From positions 1-64,000 of the forward strand of contig NZ_DAMBQK010000011.1 of the NCBI RefSeq assembly GCF_032062175.1: a stretch of 64,000 nucleotides of DNA, in the 5' to 3' direction. Below are positions 24,784-34,143 of this stretch, one piece after another. Position 1 is the stretch's first letter, and each line of letters starts with the position of its first letter. Source of the stretch: Atlantibacter sp032062175 (GTDB taxonomy: Bacteria; Pseudomonadota; Gammaproteobacteria; Enterobacterales; Enterobacteriaceae). Under the pieces are notes generated by a model that was not told the DNA's origin, made no database searches, and saw only the letters and a list, made by a program, of their open reading frames with translations. Both the position numbers and the translations under genes were made by a program.

Positions 24784-25926
24784 TTACGTCACATAATGAC
24801 GAATATCAGAAGGCGAGTAACCCTGCTCAATCAGCGATTTCATCATCAGCATGTAAGGTTGAACGAACCGGAAAAACGCCTGGTAGCTCGGGCAAAAATA
24901 ATTCAGCTTTTCAGGGCTATCCGAAGAGAGCGCTATGCGATCTTTCGGGCAGCCGCCATGGCAGGCGGATCTTACCTTGCAGGCAGCGCACTCTGACGCC
25001 AGAGGTGATTTGTTGTGACCAAACATTCGGTTCGCATCGCTGTCCAGCATCTCGCGCAGGGTATTCTGGTGCAGGTTGCCGAGCAGAAATTGCGGGCTGA
25101 CGAAGTGATCGCACTGATACAAGTCCCCATTCAACTCCAGCGCGAACGCGCTACCGCATGTGGGTGCGAATACGCAACTTAATGCCGGGAGACCGCAGCA
25201 AACGGCAAAGGCATGTTCAAAAACCGGCACTTCAATCAGGCCAATATCGTGCCGCACCCACTGATAAAAAATCGTTTTCAGGAATATACCAAAGTCAGCG
25301 GGTTTAAGGCTGCGCTCGCTCACACCCTCTTCTGTGGTTTCCAGCAGCGGAATAAATTGCATATGGCGGCTGCCGAGTTTTTTTAAATAGTCATATACCC
25401 GTTGCGGATGCTGGCTGTTAAGCGCATTGACCACCGTTAAGGTGTTAAACGCCACCCCGTGTTTTTGCAGCAATTTCACTGCGGTTTCCACTTTATGATG
25501 CGTGGGTTTACCGGCATTGGTTTTGCGGTAAGCGTCGTGCAACGCCGCATCGCCATCCAGCGAAATACCAATCAAAAATTGATGTTGCCTGAAAAACCGG
25601 CACCAGGCATCGTCAAGCAGAATGCCGTTAGTCTGGAAGGTGTTGATGATGGTTTTACCCTGGGCGAACTGCTGTTGCAGCGCCACTGCGCGTTGAAAAA
25701 ACGCCAGCCCTGCAAGCGTTGGCTCCCCGCCCTGCCAGGCGAAAATCACCTCATCGGTATCCTGGGCGGCAATCTGTTGCTGGACAAGCCGACTGAGCGT
25801 CTCGTCATCCATACAACGCGAATGGCGTTGCGGGTAGAGGCGTGCTTTATCCAGATAAAAACAGTAATCGCAGCCGAGATTGCATAACGCGCCGGTGGGT
25901 TTGACCATCAGATGGCAGCTTTTCAT
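24784..25926 (-). CDS. Anaerobic sulfatase-maturating enzyme (radical SAM)
   Basis: The 380-residue radical SAM protein of the AslB/anSME group. CNLGCDYC (Cys15, Cys19, Cys22) binds the catalytic [4Fe-4S] cluster. C-terminal Cys-rich motifs (CVFAPTCGSAF, QCDHF, CAACKVRSACHGGCP) form the SPASM domain with two auxiliary clusters. Such enzymes oxidise the active-site Cys or Ser of a sulfatase to formylglycine. The arylsulfatase encoded just upstream has the matching CSPSR motif, so it is the obvious substrate. The two genes are separated by about 54 bases and are co-directional. Confidence 0.9.
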   Translation of the reverse strand: MKSCHLMVKPTGALCNLGCDYCFYLDKARLYPQRHSRCMDDETLSRLVQQQIAAQDTDEVIFAWQGGEPTLAGLAFFQRAVALQQQFAQGKTIINTFQTNGILLDDAWCRFFRQHQFLIGISLDGDAALHDAYRKTNAGKPTHHKVETAVKLLQKHGVAFNTLTVVNALNSQHPQRVYDYLKKLGSRHMQFIPLLETTEEGVSERSLKPADFGIFLKTIFYQWVRHDIGLIEVPVFEHAFAVCCGLPALSCVFAPTCGSAFALELNGDLYQCDHFVSPQFLLGNLHQNTLREMLDSDANRMFGHNKSPLASECAACKVRSACHGGCPKDRIALSSDSPEKLNYFCPSYQAFFRFVQPYMLMMKSLIEQGYSPSDIRHYVT

Positions 25927-25980
25927 GATTCATTTCCTTTGATTAGCGGCCCCACGACTGACGCAGGGCCGCTGTTGCTG

Positions 25981-27489
25981 CTAGTTCCAGTCAACCGGGG
26001 TCGGTTTCTCGCCCCGCGCGTCCATTAACGCGTCATGCTCAATACTGGTTTTGTAATCCTCAAACGCCGCCAACAGCTGTTTTTCTACCTCTGGCTGCTT
26101 ACCGAGCTGGTTCATGGTTTCGCCGCGATCCTGTTTCAGGTTGTAGAGGTATTTAGGTTTGCTGTCGCGGTCGAAAATCATCTTCCAGTCGCCGTCGCGC
26201 AGCGCCCACATATCGGTCGGATCGTCCTGGAATGGCATATCAATGGTGGTCAGGATCGGTTTATGGCGGGTGAAAGCTTTCCCTTCCAGCACCGGCACGA
26301 TGGACTCCCCATCAATAACACGGTCTTTCGGCAAATCGAAGCGGGTTAATTCTGCAATGGTCGGCAGGACATCGAGACCGCTCACCGGGACCTCAGATAC
26401 CGTGTCCGCCTGCAAATGTTTACCGTATTTCACGATGGCAGGAACACGCGTACCGCCCTCCCACAGATTATCTTTACGACCGCGCAGCCCATCGGTCTCA
26501 CCCGCCAGGTTAAGCTCATACCACTTGCGGGCTTCGCGCGTTACCGGGCCGTTATCGCTGGTGAAGATCACGACGGTGTTGTCTTCCAGGCCCATGGCTT
26601 TAATTTTCGCCAGCAGCTTACCGACCTGCGCATCCATGTAGCTGATATTGGCGTAATACTCGCCCGGCCCACGATACGGTTTATCTGCCCAGTCGGCGTA
26701 GAACAGGTCCGGGTGCTGTTTCTGGTACGCGCTCATGTACGCGTTATACATATCGAGATATTTTTTCGGCGATGCCAGCGGGCTGTGAACTTCGGTAAAC
26801 GCCACATACATAAAGAACGGGTTGGAGTCCTTTTTATTATCTAACCAGTTAACCGCTTCCTGGCTGACAAACTCGCCGCTAATTTGATTGACCGTGCCCA
26901 GCGCTTTCCCGTTACGATAAAAACCGTTGGGGTAGACCACGCCGTTACGCGGGCGATCTTTAACCTTATCCAGATCGCTGGTAACGAATCCGGCGGCATT
27001 CACCAGGGTGTACTGGAAGCCAGCATCTTCTGCCTGCGGTTGGTCATGGCGGTCCGCACCGGCGTTGAGGTGCCATTTGCCCATAATGGCGGTGTCATAG
27101 CCCTGGTCTTTGAGGTAATTGGCGATGGTTTTTTCATTACGCCCCAGCGCCACGTTTTTTGTTGTCGGTATCCATGAGCGAATGCCGGTACGGAATGGCG
27201 TCCGTCCAGTTAATAACCCGGCTCGGGACGGCGAGCAAAGCGGCGCAGGGGCATAATATTGAGTAAAACGCACGCCTTCCTGCGCCAGTTGGTCGATATT
27301 TGGGGTTTTGACAATCGGATGACCATAAACGCCCAAATCGCCATAGCCTAAATCATCCGCCAGAATAATCACTACGTTGGGTTTTTGCGGCGTATTTTCT
27401 AATGACGGCGTGGCCGCCATGGCAGAATGCATTGCCACCGGCGCGCAAAATACGGCGCTGACCAGTATGGCCAAAATATGTTTTTTCAT
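25981..27489 (-). CDS. Periplasmic Cys-type arylsulfatase
   Basis: The 502-residue sulfatase has an N-terminal signal peptide ending near AMAA (about residue 26). The formylglycine motif CSPSRAGLLTGR is at 85-96, with Cys85 as the modified residue. The metal-binding DD pair (45-46) lies in VIILADDLGYGD, and FTSDNGP supplies further ligands. It would hydrolyse organic sulfate esters in the periplasm. It lies between genes for an outer-membrane channel and the maturase. Confidence 0.92.
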   Translation of the reverse strand: MKKHILAILVSAVFCAPVAMHSAMAATPSLENTPQKPNVVIILADDLGYGDLGVYGHPIVKTPNIDQLAQEGVRFTQYYAPAPLCSPSRAGLLTGRTPFRTGIRSWIPTTKNVALGRNEKTIANYLKDQGYDTAIMGKWHLNAGADRHDQPQAEDAGFQYTLVNAAGFVTSDLDKVKDRPRNGVVYPNGFYRNGKALGTVNQISGEFVSQEAVNWLDNKKDSNPFFMYVAFTEVHSPLASPKKYLDMYNAYMSAYQKQHPDLFYADWADKPYRGPGEYYANISYMDAQVGKLLAKIKAMGLEDNTVVIFTSDNGPVTREARKWYELNLAGETDGLRGRKDNLWEGGTRVPAIVKYGKHLQADTVSEVPVSGLDVLPTIAELTRFDLPKDRVIDGESIVPVLEGKAFTRHKPILTTIDMPFQDDPTDMWALRDGDWKMIFDRDSKPKYLYNLKQDRGETMNQLGKQPEVEKQLLAAFEDYKTSIEHDALMDARGEKPTPVDWN

Positions 27490-27506
27490 CGCCTGTTCCT
27501 TATTAA

Positions 27507-28262
27507 TTAGAATTCGTAGCCGAGCATATAAATCAATTGATCGCCGTAATCTTCATAGCCGAGTTTGTTATCGAAATAACGGTAGGTCATGCTGGCTTTT
27601 AAATGCGGATAGAATTTCCAGGTAAGCGTTAATCCGCCGTTAATACCGTTTTTGCTGTGCTGTTGTTCTGCATAAGCATCGTTACGGTCCAGTTCAAATT
27701 CGTTCCAGTTAGCGAGCACCATCTTTTCGCCCCACAGGTCGAAAAACCAGGCGGCCGTCCAGCCCACGATATAGCCATTCAGGCCATTCGCCTGGCCATA
27801 CTCTTTTGAGGTGTAATCAGATGAGAGGTTATGCAGCGCGACGTAAGGTTTAATAAATCCCTGCGGGCCAGCCCAGCCTAAATAGCCGAAGCCGTACATC
27901 ATATTCAGCTCGTCACCCCATTTATTTTCAAACTGACCATAAAGTTTGCCCATAAAACTAAAGTCAGAATCCAGTAAGCGGACATGAGTTTGCGCGGAAA
28001 GCACGTGGTTGCGCCCTTCAACCGGGTGATTTAATACGTTGCTTTCAAAGAAAGAATAAAACTCTGCTTTATCGAAGACAGCGCCGAAATCTGCTGTCGC
28101 TTTCCAGACTTCTCCACGGTGGGTATTGACAAAGCCGTCATTCCAGTTGGCGTACCCGGCATTAACTGAGCCGTAAGACGTTTTTAATTCCAACGCCTGT
28201 CCTTGCCCAACAAATAAAACAGCCAGCGCGAGCAGCGTACCCCTGAGGTCATTTATATTCAT
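27507..28262 (-). CDS. Tsx/OmpK-family outer-membrane channel
   Basis: The 251-residue protein with signal peptide (cleavage likely after GQGQA) and alternating beta strands ending in the aromatic C-terminus MLGYEF, typical of outer-membrane barrels. It fits the nucleoside-specific channel-forming (Tsx/OmpK) family. The ATG at 28262 follows GGGAG; the frame extends 33 residues further upstream without a signal sequence, so the longer start is rejected. It leads the sulfatase operon (17 bases before the sulfatase gene) and probably admits the sulfated substrate to the periplasm rather than nucleosides, but this is inference. Confidence 0.82.
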   Translation of the reverse strand: MNINDLRGTLLALAVLFVGQGQALELKTSYGSVNAGYANWNDGFVNTHRGEVWKATADFGAVFDKAEFYSFFESNVLNHPVEGRNHVLSAQTHVRLLDSDFSFMGKLYGQFENKWGDELNMMYGFGYLGWAGPQGFIKPYVALHNLSSDYTSKEYGQANGLNGYIVGWTAAWFFDLWGEKMVLANWNEFELDRNDAYAEQQHSKNGINGGLTLTWKFYPHLKASMTYRYFDNKLGYEDYGDQLIYMLGYEF

Positions 28263-28315
28263 CGTTGTAACTCCCTGATGGTATTTTCCAAAAAACCGTT
28301 TATTCATCGGAGAGC

Positions 28316-28321
28316 ATGGTA
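28316..28321 (-). promoter_or_regulatory. Candidate -10 of the porin-sulfatase operon
   Basis: TACCAT on the minus strand. A start near 28309 would put the nearer CRP palindrome (centre 28350.5) at about -41.5, as in a class II CRP promoter. Confidence 0.4.
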
Positions 28322-28342
28322 AGGAGAGCGTACTAAAAGATT

Positions 28343-28381
28343 CGTGATAATTTTCACACATTATTTGTGAAAATTATCACA
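28343..28381 (-). promoter_or_regulatory. Twin CRP sites in a 37-base inverted repeat
   Basis: GTGATAATTTTCACA and its exact complement TGTGAAAATTATCAC are separated by 7 bases. Each arm is itself a CRP palindrome: 28366-28381 reads TGTGA-N6-TCACA, a perfect core match, and 28343-28358 reads CGTGA-N6-TCACA, one mismatch. The centres are 23 bases apart. They lie about 90-110 bases upstream of the porin start. Confidence 0.7.
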
Positions 28382-28450
28382 CTCGGGCGGGGTGACAAAA
28401 TTTGGGGATAAGCGCCGGTTAACGTCTTGATTTGGCAAACAGGACATCCC

Positions 28451-28483
28451 AAAAAAAACGCCGTCAGCGGTAAGCGGACGGCG
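28451..28483 (-). terminator. Terminator of the MFS transporter gene
   Basis: CGCCGTC/GACGGCG stem followed by eight T on the minus strand, just after the transporter stop. It isolates the transporter from the sulfatase operon. Confidence 0.9.
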
Positions 28484-28506
28484 TCAGGTTAGCGGGTTCA
28501 CAACAA

Positions 28507-29811
28507 TTAATGGAGGGCCATGCGTTCAGATGTAACATCTGCCTGATAAATATCCTGCCGCAGCCAGATGCCCAGGCCAAGCCCCATCAGCGATAGCGCT
28601 AAAACGTACCAGGCAGGCGCCATCGGTGAAATACCCATTAACATCGTCACTGCGATAGGGGTTAAGCCGCCGAAGATGGCATATGACACGTTATAAGAGA
28701 ACGAGATCCCGGTGAAGCGCACTTCGGCCGGGAAGGAGCGCACCATGACGTATGGCACCGCGCCCACCACGCCAACGCACAACCCTACCGTGCCATACAG
28801 TAAGAACAGTTGCTCAGGGTGCGCACCGGACAGGTGGTAGAAAAACCAGCTGGAACATGCCAGCAGCAGGCTGCCGATGATAAAGGTTTTGCTGGCCCCG
28901 AAACGGTCTACCGCCAGCCCGGCGATCAGGCAACCAAAGCACAGCATGATGGTGGCGATACTGTTCGCCTGAAGCGTCAACGCAGGCGCAAAGCCATACT
29001 GTTTTTGCAGCCAGACCGGCGACATCAAAATCACCACCACGATGCCCGCAGACAGCAGCCAGGTCAGCAGCATTGAGACCACCACCGCTTTTTTATGCCG
29101 TACCACTACGGCCTTAACCGGTAGCTCTTGCGCCAGCGCTTTGCGCTGCTGCATTTCGAGGAAAATCGGCGTCTCTTGCAACCAGCGGCGTAAATACATC
29201 GCGACCAGGCCAAACGCACCGCCAAGCAGGAACGGTACGCGCCAGCCCCAGTCATGTACCGCTTGCGGGGTCATACTGGTGTTGACCAACGTGGCGACGA
29301 CCGAGCCAAGCAGGATCCCCACCGTCAGGCCCGCGGTCAGCGTTCCGCAAGCAATACCGATACGCCGCGCCGGGACGTGTTCAGCCACAAATACCCATGC
29401 GCCGGGCACTTCGCCGCCAATTGCCGCGCCCTGTAACAGACGCATCAGCAACAGCAATAGCGGCGCGGCAATGCCTGCGGTGGCATAAGTCGGCAATAAG
29501 CCCATCGCCAGGGTCGGCACCGCCATCAGCAGGATACTCAGCGTAAACATTTTCTTACGGCCAACCAGATCGCCAAAATGCGCCATGATGATGCCACCTA
29601 GCGGGCGTGCCAGATAGCCCGCCGCAAAGATGCCAAAGGTTTGCACCTGGCGCAGCCATTCGGGGATATCAGTGGGAAAAAACAGCTCGCCGACCACGGC
29701 CGCAAAGAAAACGAAGATAATGAAGTCGTAAAACTCCAGCGCGCCGCCGAGGGCGGCGAGAGTCAGCGTTTTATAATCCTGACGATTCAGAGGACGATTG
29801 TGTTGTGACAT
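28507..29811 (-). CDS. Major facilitator transporter of the metabolite/H+ symporter (ProP/ShiA-like) family
   Basis: The 434-residue inner-membrane protein has about 12 helices. The start region LAALGGALEFYDFIIFVFFA, the motif GDLVGRKKMF after helix 2, and RLLQGAAIGGEVPGAW are typical of the metabolite:H+ symporter family (ProP, ShiA, KgtP). Substrates of that family are organic acids or compatible solutes; none can be assigned here. It is a single-gene unit: a terminator follows and a 126-base AT-rich gap separates it from mog upstream. It is adjacent to the sulfatase operon but not co-transcribed with it. Confidence 0.85.
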   Translation of the reverse strand: MSQHNRPLNRQDYKTLTLAALGGALEFYDFIIFVFFAAVVGELFFPTDIPEWLRQVQTFGIFAAGYLARPLGGIIMAHFGDLVGRKKMFTLSILLMAVPTLAMGLLPTYATAGIAAPLLLLLMRLLQGAAIGGEVPGAWVFVAEHVPARRIGIACGTLTAGLTVGILLGSVVATLVNTSMTPQAVHDWGWRVPFLLGGAFGLVAMYLRRWLQETPIFLEMQQRKALAQELPVKAVVVRHKKAVVVSMLLTWLLSAGIVVVILMSPVWLQKQYGFAPALTLQANSIATIMLCFGCLIAGLAVDRFGASKTFIIGSLLLACSSWFFYHLSGAHPEQLFLLYGTVGLCVGVVGAVPYVMVRSFPAEVRFTGISFSYNVSYAIFGGLTPIAVTMLMGISPMAPAWYVLALSLMGLGLGIWLRQDIYQADVTSERMALH

Positions 29812-29937
29812 AAGAGACCGTGTGTAAACAGAGGTGGTTTAATAACGTTATACGATAACTGTAAAGTAACAATTACTATACCGTATCAATTGCATTACAC
29901 CAGTTGCTTTCGCTGTTATGTCACACCACGGGAGATT

Positions 29938-30525
29938 TTAGGGTTTTATCTCGCGAATCGCACTCTTGGGACGAAATGCAGCTACCACATCAGCACATGT
30001 CTCTACATAGGGTCCATCAAGCAGTTGGATGCAGTAGGGAACGCTGGCAAAAATACCCGCGACGGCGACCTTACCGCTCGCGTCACGCAGCCCTTCCAGC
30101 GTTTCTTTAATCGATTTTGGCTGGCCAGGAAGATTAAGAATCAGCGCCTGTTTACGGATCACCCCAACCTGGCGCGACAAAATCGCCGTCGGCACAAAGT
30201 TAAGGCTAATCTGGCGCATTTGCTCGCCAAAGCCGGGCATTTCACGGTCGGCGACGGCCAGCGTCGCGTCAGGGGTCACATCGCGGCGAGCGGGGCCGGT
30301 GCCCCCAGTGGTCAGGACTAAATGGCAGCCCATCTCATCCACCAGCTCGCAGAGCGTTTGTTCGATAACCGGCTGTTCGTCCGGGATGAGGCGCGTTTCA
30401 ACGGTGAACGGGGTAGTGAGTGCCGACGCGAGCCATGCTTCAAGCGCGGGGATGCCTTTGTCCTGATAAACGCCGGTGGACGCGCGATCAGAAACAGAAA
30501 CCAGGCCAATACGTAATGTGTCCAT
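29938..30525 (-). CDS. mog: Molybdopterin adenylyltransferase
   Basis: Mog adenylates molybdopterin before molybdenum insertion by MoeA. The 195-residue protein keeps the MoCF motif TTGGTGPARRDVTPDATLAV. Length and sequence agree with E. coli Mog. I use the second of two close ATG codons, which gives MDTLRIGLVS and has GGA at a better distance. Confidence 0.96.
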   Translation of the reverse strand: MDTLRIGLVSVSDRASTGVYQDKGIPALEAWLASALTTPFTVETRLIPDEQPVIEQTLCELVDEMGCHLVLTTGGTGPARRDVTPDATLAVADREMPGFGEQMRQISLNFVPTAILSRQVGVIRKQALILNLPGQPKSIKETLEGLRDASGKVAVAGIFASVPYCIQLLDGPYVETCADVVAAFRPKSAIREIKP

Positions 30526-30617
30526 ATCCATTCCGATAATGATTCAAAAGTGACGGAATGATACACCGAGCGGGGAAATGCAGACAGGGGAAGCGGGGAT
30601 TACGTGACGCAGAGCGT

Positions 30618-30639
30618 GTGGCCGGGCGAACCCGGCCAC
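30618..30639 (-). terminator. GC-rich hairpin downstream of talB
   Basis: GTGGCCGGG/CCCGGCCAC, a perfect 9-base stem with loop CGAA, just after the talB stop on the minus strand. There is no U-run on the talB side, so it may stabilise the transcript end or terminate weakly. Confidence 0.5.
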
Positions 30640-30647
30640 GGGAAAAA

Positions 30648-31601
30648 TTACAGCAGATCGCCGATCATTTTTTCCAGCTTTTCCTGGTCAACCGCAAACT
30701 TACGGATGCCGTCAGCCAGTTTATCAACCGCCATCGGATCCTGGTTGTGCTGCCACAGGAACTCAGACTCGGTGATACGCTCAGGACGCGCTTTCACTTC
30801 GCCGCTGAAGGCCAGTTTACGTTCAACCGCGCCTTCGCTTTCCGCCAGTTCTTTCAGCAGTGCCGGCGCTATGGTCAGACGGTCGCAGCCCGCCAGTTCC
30901 AGGATTTCGCCCACGTTACGGAAGCTTGCGCCCATCACCACGGTTTCGTAACCGTGCTGTTTGTAGTACTCGTAAATTTCAGTGACTGACACCACGCCCG
31001 GATCTTCAGAAGCAGCGTATTCTTTCTTATCGGTGTTAGATTTGTACCAGTCGAGGATACGGCCCACGAACGGAGAGATCAGAAACACGCCCGCTTCAGC
31101 ACAGGCGCGCGCCTGGGCGAAGGAGAACAGCAGCGTCAGGTTACAGTTGATGCCTTCTTTTTCCAACTGCTCTGCGGCGCGGATACCCTGCCAGGTAGAA
31201 GCCAGTTTGATCAGAATGCGATCGTTGCTGATGCCGGCATCGTTATACAGCTTGATCAGACGCTTGGCTTTTACGATGCTCGCTTCGGTATCGTAAGAAA
31301 GACGCGCATCCACTTCCGTAGAGATGCGGCCCGGGATCAGCTTCAGGATTTCCAGGCCGATATTCACGGCCAGCTTATCCGACGCATCCACAATCTGCTG
31401 CTCGCGGGAATCGCTTTGCGCACGCGCCCAGGTCACCGCATCGTCAATCAGTTTACGGTATTCAGGAATTTGCGCGGCGTTCAGAATTAAAGAAGGGTTG
31501 GTGGTTGCATCCTGCGGCTGGTACAGCTTCATTGCCGCGATGTCTCCGGTATCAGCCACTACGGTTGTGAACTGACGAAGGGAGGTCAATTTGTCCGTCA
31601 T
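30648..31601 (-). CDS. talB: Transaldolase B
   Basis: Transaldolase of the pentose phosphate pathway moves a dihydroxyacetone unit between sugar phosphates. The 317-residue length equals E. coli TalB. The Schiff-base Lys132 lies in RILIKLASTWQGI and Asp17 in VADTGD. The start MTDKLTSLRQ follows an AGAGACC site; a 30-residue in-frame upstream extension is not conserved. Confidence 0.98.
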   Translation of the reverse strand: MTDKLTSLRQFTTVVADTGDIAAMKLYQPQDATTNPSLILNAAQIPEYRKLIDDAVTWARAQSDSREQQIVDASDKLAVNIGLEILKLIPGRISTEVDARLSYDTEASIVKAKRLIKLYNDAGISNDRILIKLASTWQGIRAAEQLEKEGINCNLTLLFSFAQARACAEAGVFLISPFVGRILDWYKSNTDKKEYAASEDPGVVSVTEIYEYYKQHGYETVVMGASFRNVGEILELAGCDRLTIAPALLKELAESEGAVERKLAFSGEVKARPERITESEFLWQHNQDPMAVDKLADGIRKFAVDQEKLEKMIGDLL

Positions 31602-31804
31602 AATAGAGGTCTCTTCAAAACTGCGTGTTAGGGAGATGTAATCGGTCTGCGGTGATGATAACACGACGCCCGAACAGCGCAACCGCAGCAATTCAGGCAG
31701 GCACAGTGTGATAAACTACGGTATTCGATAGCCTGCAAAGTATCACAAAGGATAGCGGTCAGTGCTGTTGCGCAAACCGGGTGAGTTGATCAAGAGGGAC
31801 GTGA

Positions 31805-33238
31805 ATGCCGGATTTTCTGACGTTTATCAACGAAATACTTTGGGGCTCTATCCTCATCTATCTGCTGCTGTGCGCAGGGATATGGTTCACGTTGCGCAGC
31901 GGATGTGTGCAGTTCCGCTATATCCGCTTTTTCCTCCGGGCATTAAGAAAGAGTTTTACCCCGCAACCCGACGGCTTAACGGCATTCCAGGCGCTGTGCA
32001 CCAGCCTGGCGGCGCGCGTCGGCAGCGGCAATATCGCGGGCGTAGCGCTGGCGATCTCAATGGGCGGCCCCGGCGCGGTGTTCTGGATGTGGGTAACGGC
32101 GCTGATCGGCATGGCGACCTCGTTTGCCGAATGCTCGCTTGCGCAACTGTATAAAGGCCGCGACCGCAACGGGCAGTTTCGCGGCGGCCCGGCCTGGTAT
32201 ATGGAGCGCGGGCTCGGTATGCGCTGGATGGGCGTGCTGTTTTCTCTGTTCCTGCTGCTGTCGTTTGGCCTGGTGTTTAATGCCGTCCAGGCCAGTTCTG
32301 TGGCCTTTGCGTTGGATCATGCCTGGCAAATTCCCAAATGGCTGACGGTCAGCGTGCTGGCGGCGCTAACCCTGCTGGTCTGCGTCCGGGGCATGCGCGG
32401 GATCGCCCGGCTGGCGCAATGGCTGGTGCCCGTGATGGCAATTCTATGGGTACTGACGGGGCTGGTGGTTATCGCTCTGCATCTCGACAAAATGCCGGGC
32501 GTGATCGACGCGATCTTTACTGGCGCATTTGGCTGGCAGGAAGCGGCGTCCGGCGTCATGGGCTATACCTTCAGCCAGGCGCTGACCAGCGGTTTTCAGC
32601 GCGGCATGTTTTCTAACGAAGCGGGCATGGGTTCGACGCCTAACGCGGCGGCAGCGGCCTCGTCATGGCCGCCCCACCCTGCCGCGCAGGGCATCGTGCA
32701 GATGATCGGCGTGTTTGTCGATACGGTGATTATTTGCAGCGCCACGGCGGTGATTATCCTGATCGCCGGGCTACCGGAAAAACCCCTGACGCCGGATGAG
32801 GGGATTTTGCTCACCCAACATGCACTGGTGAGCCTGTCCGGGCACTGGGCCAGCGGCTATCTGGGCCTTATCGTGTTGCTGTTCGCGTTTACCGCTATTG
32901 TCGCCAACTACGCCTATGCGGAAAATAATCTGGTGTTTTTGCGTATCGATACCCGGCGCAATATCTGGCTGCTGAGAATAAGCGTAATGGTGATGGTGAT
33001 GCTGGGCGCAGTCGTCAACCTGACGCTGGTATGGCATCTGGCCGATATCTCTATGGCCCTGATGGCAATCACCAACCTGACGGCCATTCTGTTGCTGTCG
33101 CCCGTTGTGAAAACCCTCGCTGCGGACTATCTACGCCAGCGAAAGCTGGGGGTGAAACCGCATTTCGATCCGGCACGCTTTCCTGATATCCAACACCAGC
33201 TTGCGCCGGATGTCTGGGAAAATATCCCGCGAGAGTGA
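31805..33238 (+). CDS. yaaJ: Alanine/glycine:cation symporter family transporter
   Basis: The 477-residue inner-membrane transporter of the AGCS family. Family segments seen are SLAARVGSGNIAGVALAI, the GGPGAVFWMW region and GMFSNEAGMGSTPNAAAAA. It matches E. coli YaaJ in length and position, divergent from talB. It likely imports an amino acid with sodium or protons; the substrate is not settled. Confidence 0.94.
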   Translation: MPDFLTFINEILWGSILIYLLLCAGIWFTLRSGCVQFRYIRFFLRALRKSFTPQPDGLTAFQALCTSLAARVGSGNIAGVALAISMGGPGAVFWMWVTALIGMATSFAECSLAQLYKGRDRNGQFRGGPAWYMERGLGMRWMGVLFSLFLLLSFGLVFNAVQASSVAFALDHAWQIPKWLTVSVLAALTLLVCVRGMRGIARLAQWLVPVMAILWVLTGLVVIALHLDKMPGVIDAIFTGAFGWQEAASGVMGYTFSQALTSGFQRGMFSNEAGMGSTPNAAAAASSWPPHPAAQGIVQMIGVFVDTVIICSATAVIILIAGLPEKPLTPDEGILLTQHALVSLSGHWASGYLGLIVLLFAFTAIVANYAYAENNLVFLRIDTRRNIWLLRISVMVMVMLGAVVNLTLVWHLADISMALMAITNLTAILLLSPVVKTLAADYLRQRKLGVKPHFDPARFPDIQHQLAPDVWENIPRE

Positions 33239-33316
33239 GCGCAAACTGATTGCATCCATTGGTCACCTTTGCATCAAAATTTGTTACAGTCACCAAAAAG
33301 CCTGTAAGGAAAAGCA

Positions 33317-34090
33317 ATGCTGTTACTGATTTCACCTGCTAAAACTCTGGACTATCAAAGCCCGCTGGCGACGAAACGCTATACCCAGCCCGAGCTGCTG
33401 GAATACTCCCAGCAGTTGATTGGCGGAGCGCGCAATTTATCTGAAGCGCAGATCAAAGCGCTGATGGGCGTGAGCGATAAAATCGCCTCCCTGAACGCGA
33501 CCCGCTTCCATGACTGGCATCCTGACTTTACTCCCGATAATGCGCGCCAGGCGATCCTGGCGTTTAAAGGGGATGTCTATACCGGGCTTCAGGCCGACAC
33601 TTTCAGCGAGGCGGATTTCGATTTTGCCCAGCGTCATTTGCGGATGTTATCGGGCTTGTATGGCGTGTTGCGTCCGCTGGATCTGATGCAACCTTACCGG
33701 CTGGAAATGGGTATTAAGCTGGAGAATGCCAAAGGCAGCGATCTTTACACTTTCTGGGGCGACATCATTACCCATACCCTGAACGACGCGCTGGCGGCGC
33801 AGGGCGATAATGTCCTGGTTAACCTGGCGTCTGATGAATATTTCAAAGCGGTGCGCCCGGCGAAGCTGAACGCGAAGATTGTTAAGCCGGTATTCCTCGA
33901 CGAGAAAAATGGCAAATTTAAAGTCATCAGTTTCTACGCTAAAAAAGCGCGCGGATTGATGAGCCGCTACGTGATTGAAAACCGCCTGACTCTGCCGGAA
34001 CAGCTCACCCAGTTTGATATTGACGGCTACGCCTGGGACCGGGCGATGTCGAGTGAAACCGAGCTGGTATTTAAGCGTCCTGAACGCTAA
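33317..34090 (+). CDS. yaaA: Peroxide stress resistance protein YaaA
   Basis: The 257-residue member of the DUF328/UPF0246 family begins MLLLISPAKTLDYQSP, as in E. coli. In E. coli YaaA is induced through OxyR and limits intracellular iron during peroxide stress. A GTAAGGAAA ribosome site precedes the ATG. The 78-base gap from yaaJ may hold its own promoter. It converges with thrC. Confidence 0.96.
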   Translation: MLLLISPAKTLDYQSPLATKRYTQPELLEYSQQLIGGARNLSEAQIKALMGVSDKIASLNATRFHDWHPDFTPDNARQAILAFKGDVYTGLQADTFSEADFDFAQRHLRMLSGLYGVLRPLDLMQPYRLEMGIKLENAKGSDLYTFWGDIITHTLNDALAAQGDNVLVNLASDEYFKAVRPAKLNAKIVKPVFLDEKNGKFKVISFYAKKARGLMSRYVIENRLTLPEQLTQFDIDGYAWDRAMSSETELVFKRPER

Positions 34091-34093
34091 GCA

Positions 34094-34126
34094 ATAAAAA
34101 GGCCCGGCGCTTTCGCAGACCGGGCC
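34094..34126 (-). terminator. Terminator of the thr operon, shared with yaaA
   Basis: GGCCCGG/CCGGGCC stem with a 12-base loop. On the minus strand it is followed by TTTTTATT, a good tail for thrABC; on the plus strand the tail is poor. Confidence 0.8.
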
Positions 34127-34143
34127 ATTGGGTTTAAGGCTTA

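Noticed and set aside
30618..30639. REP/BIME-type repeat after talB
   Set aside because: The hairpin is GC-rich but does not carry the REP consensus and occurs once in the window; listed only as a hairpin.
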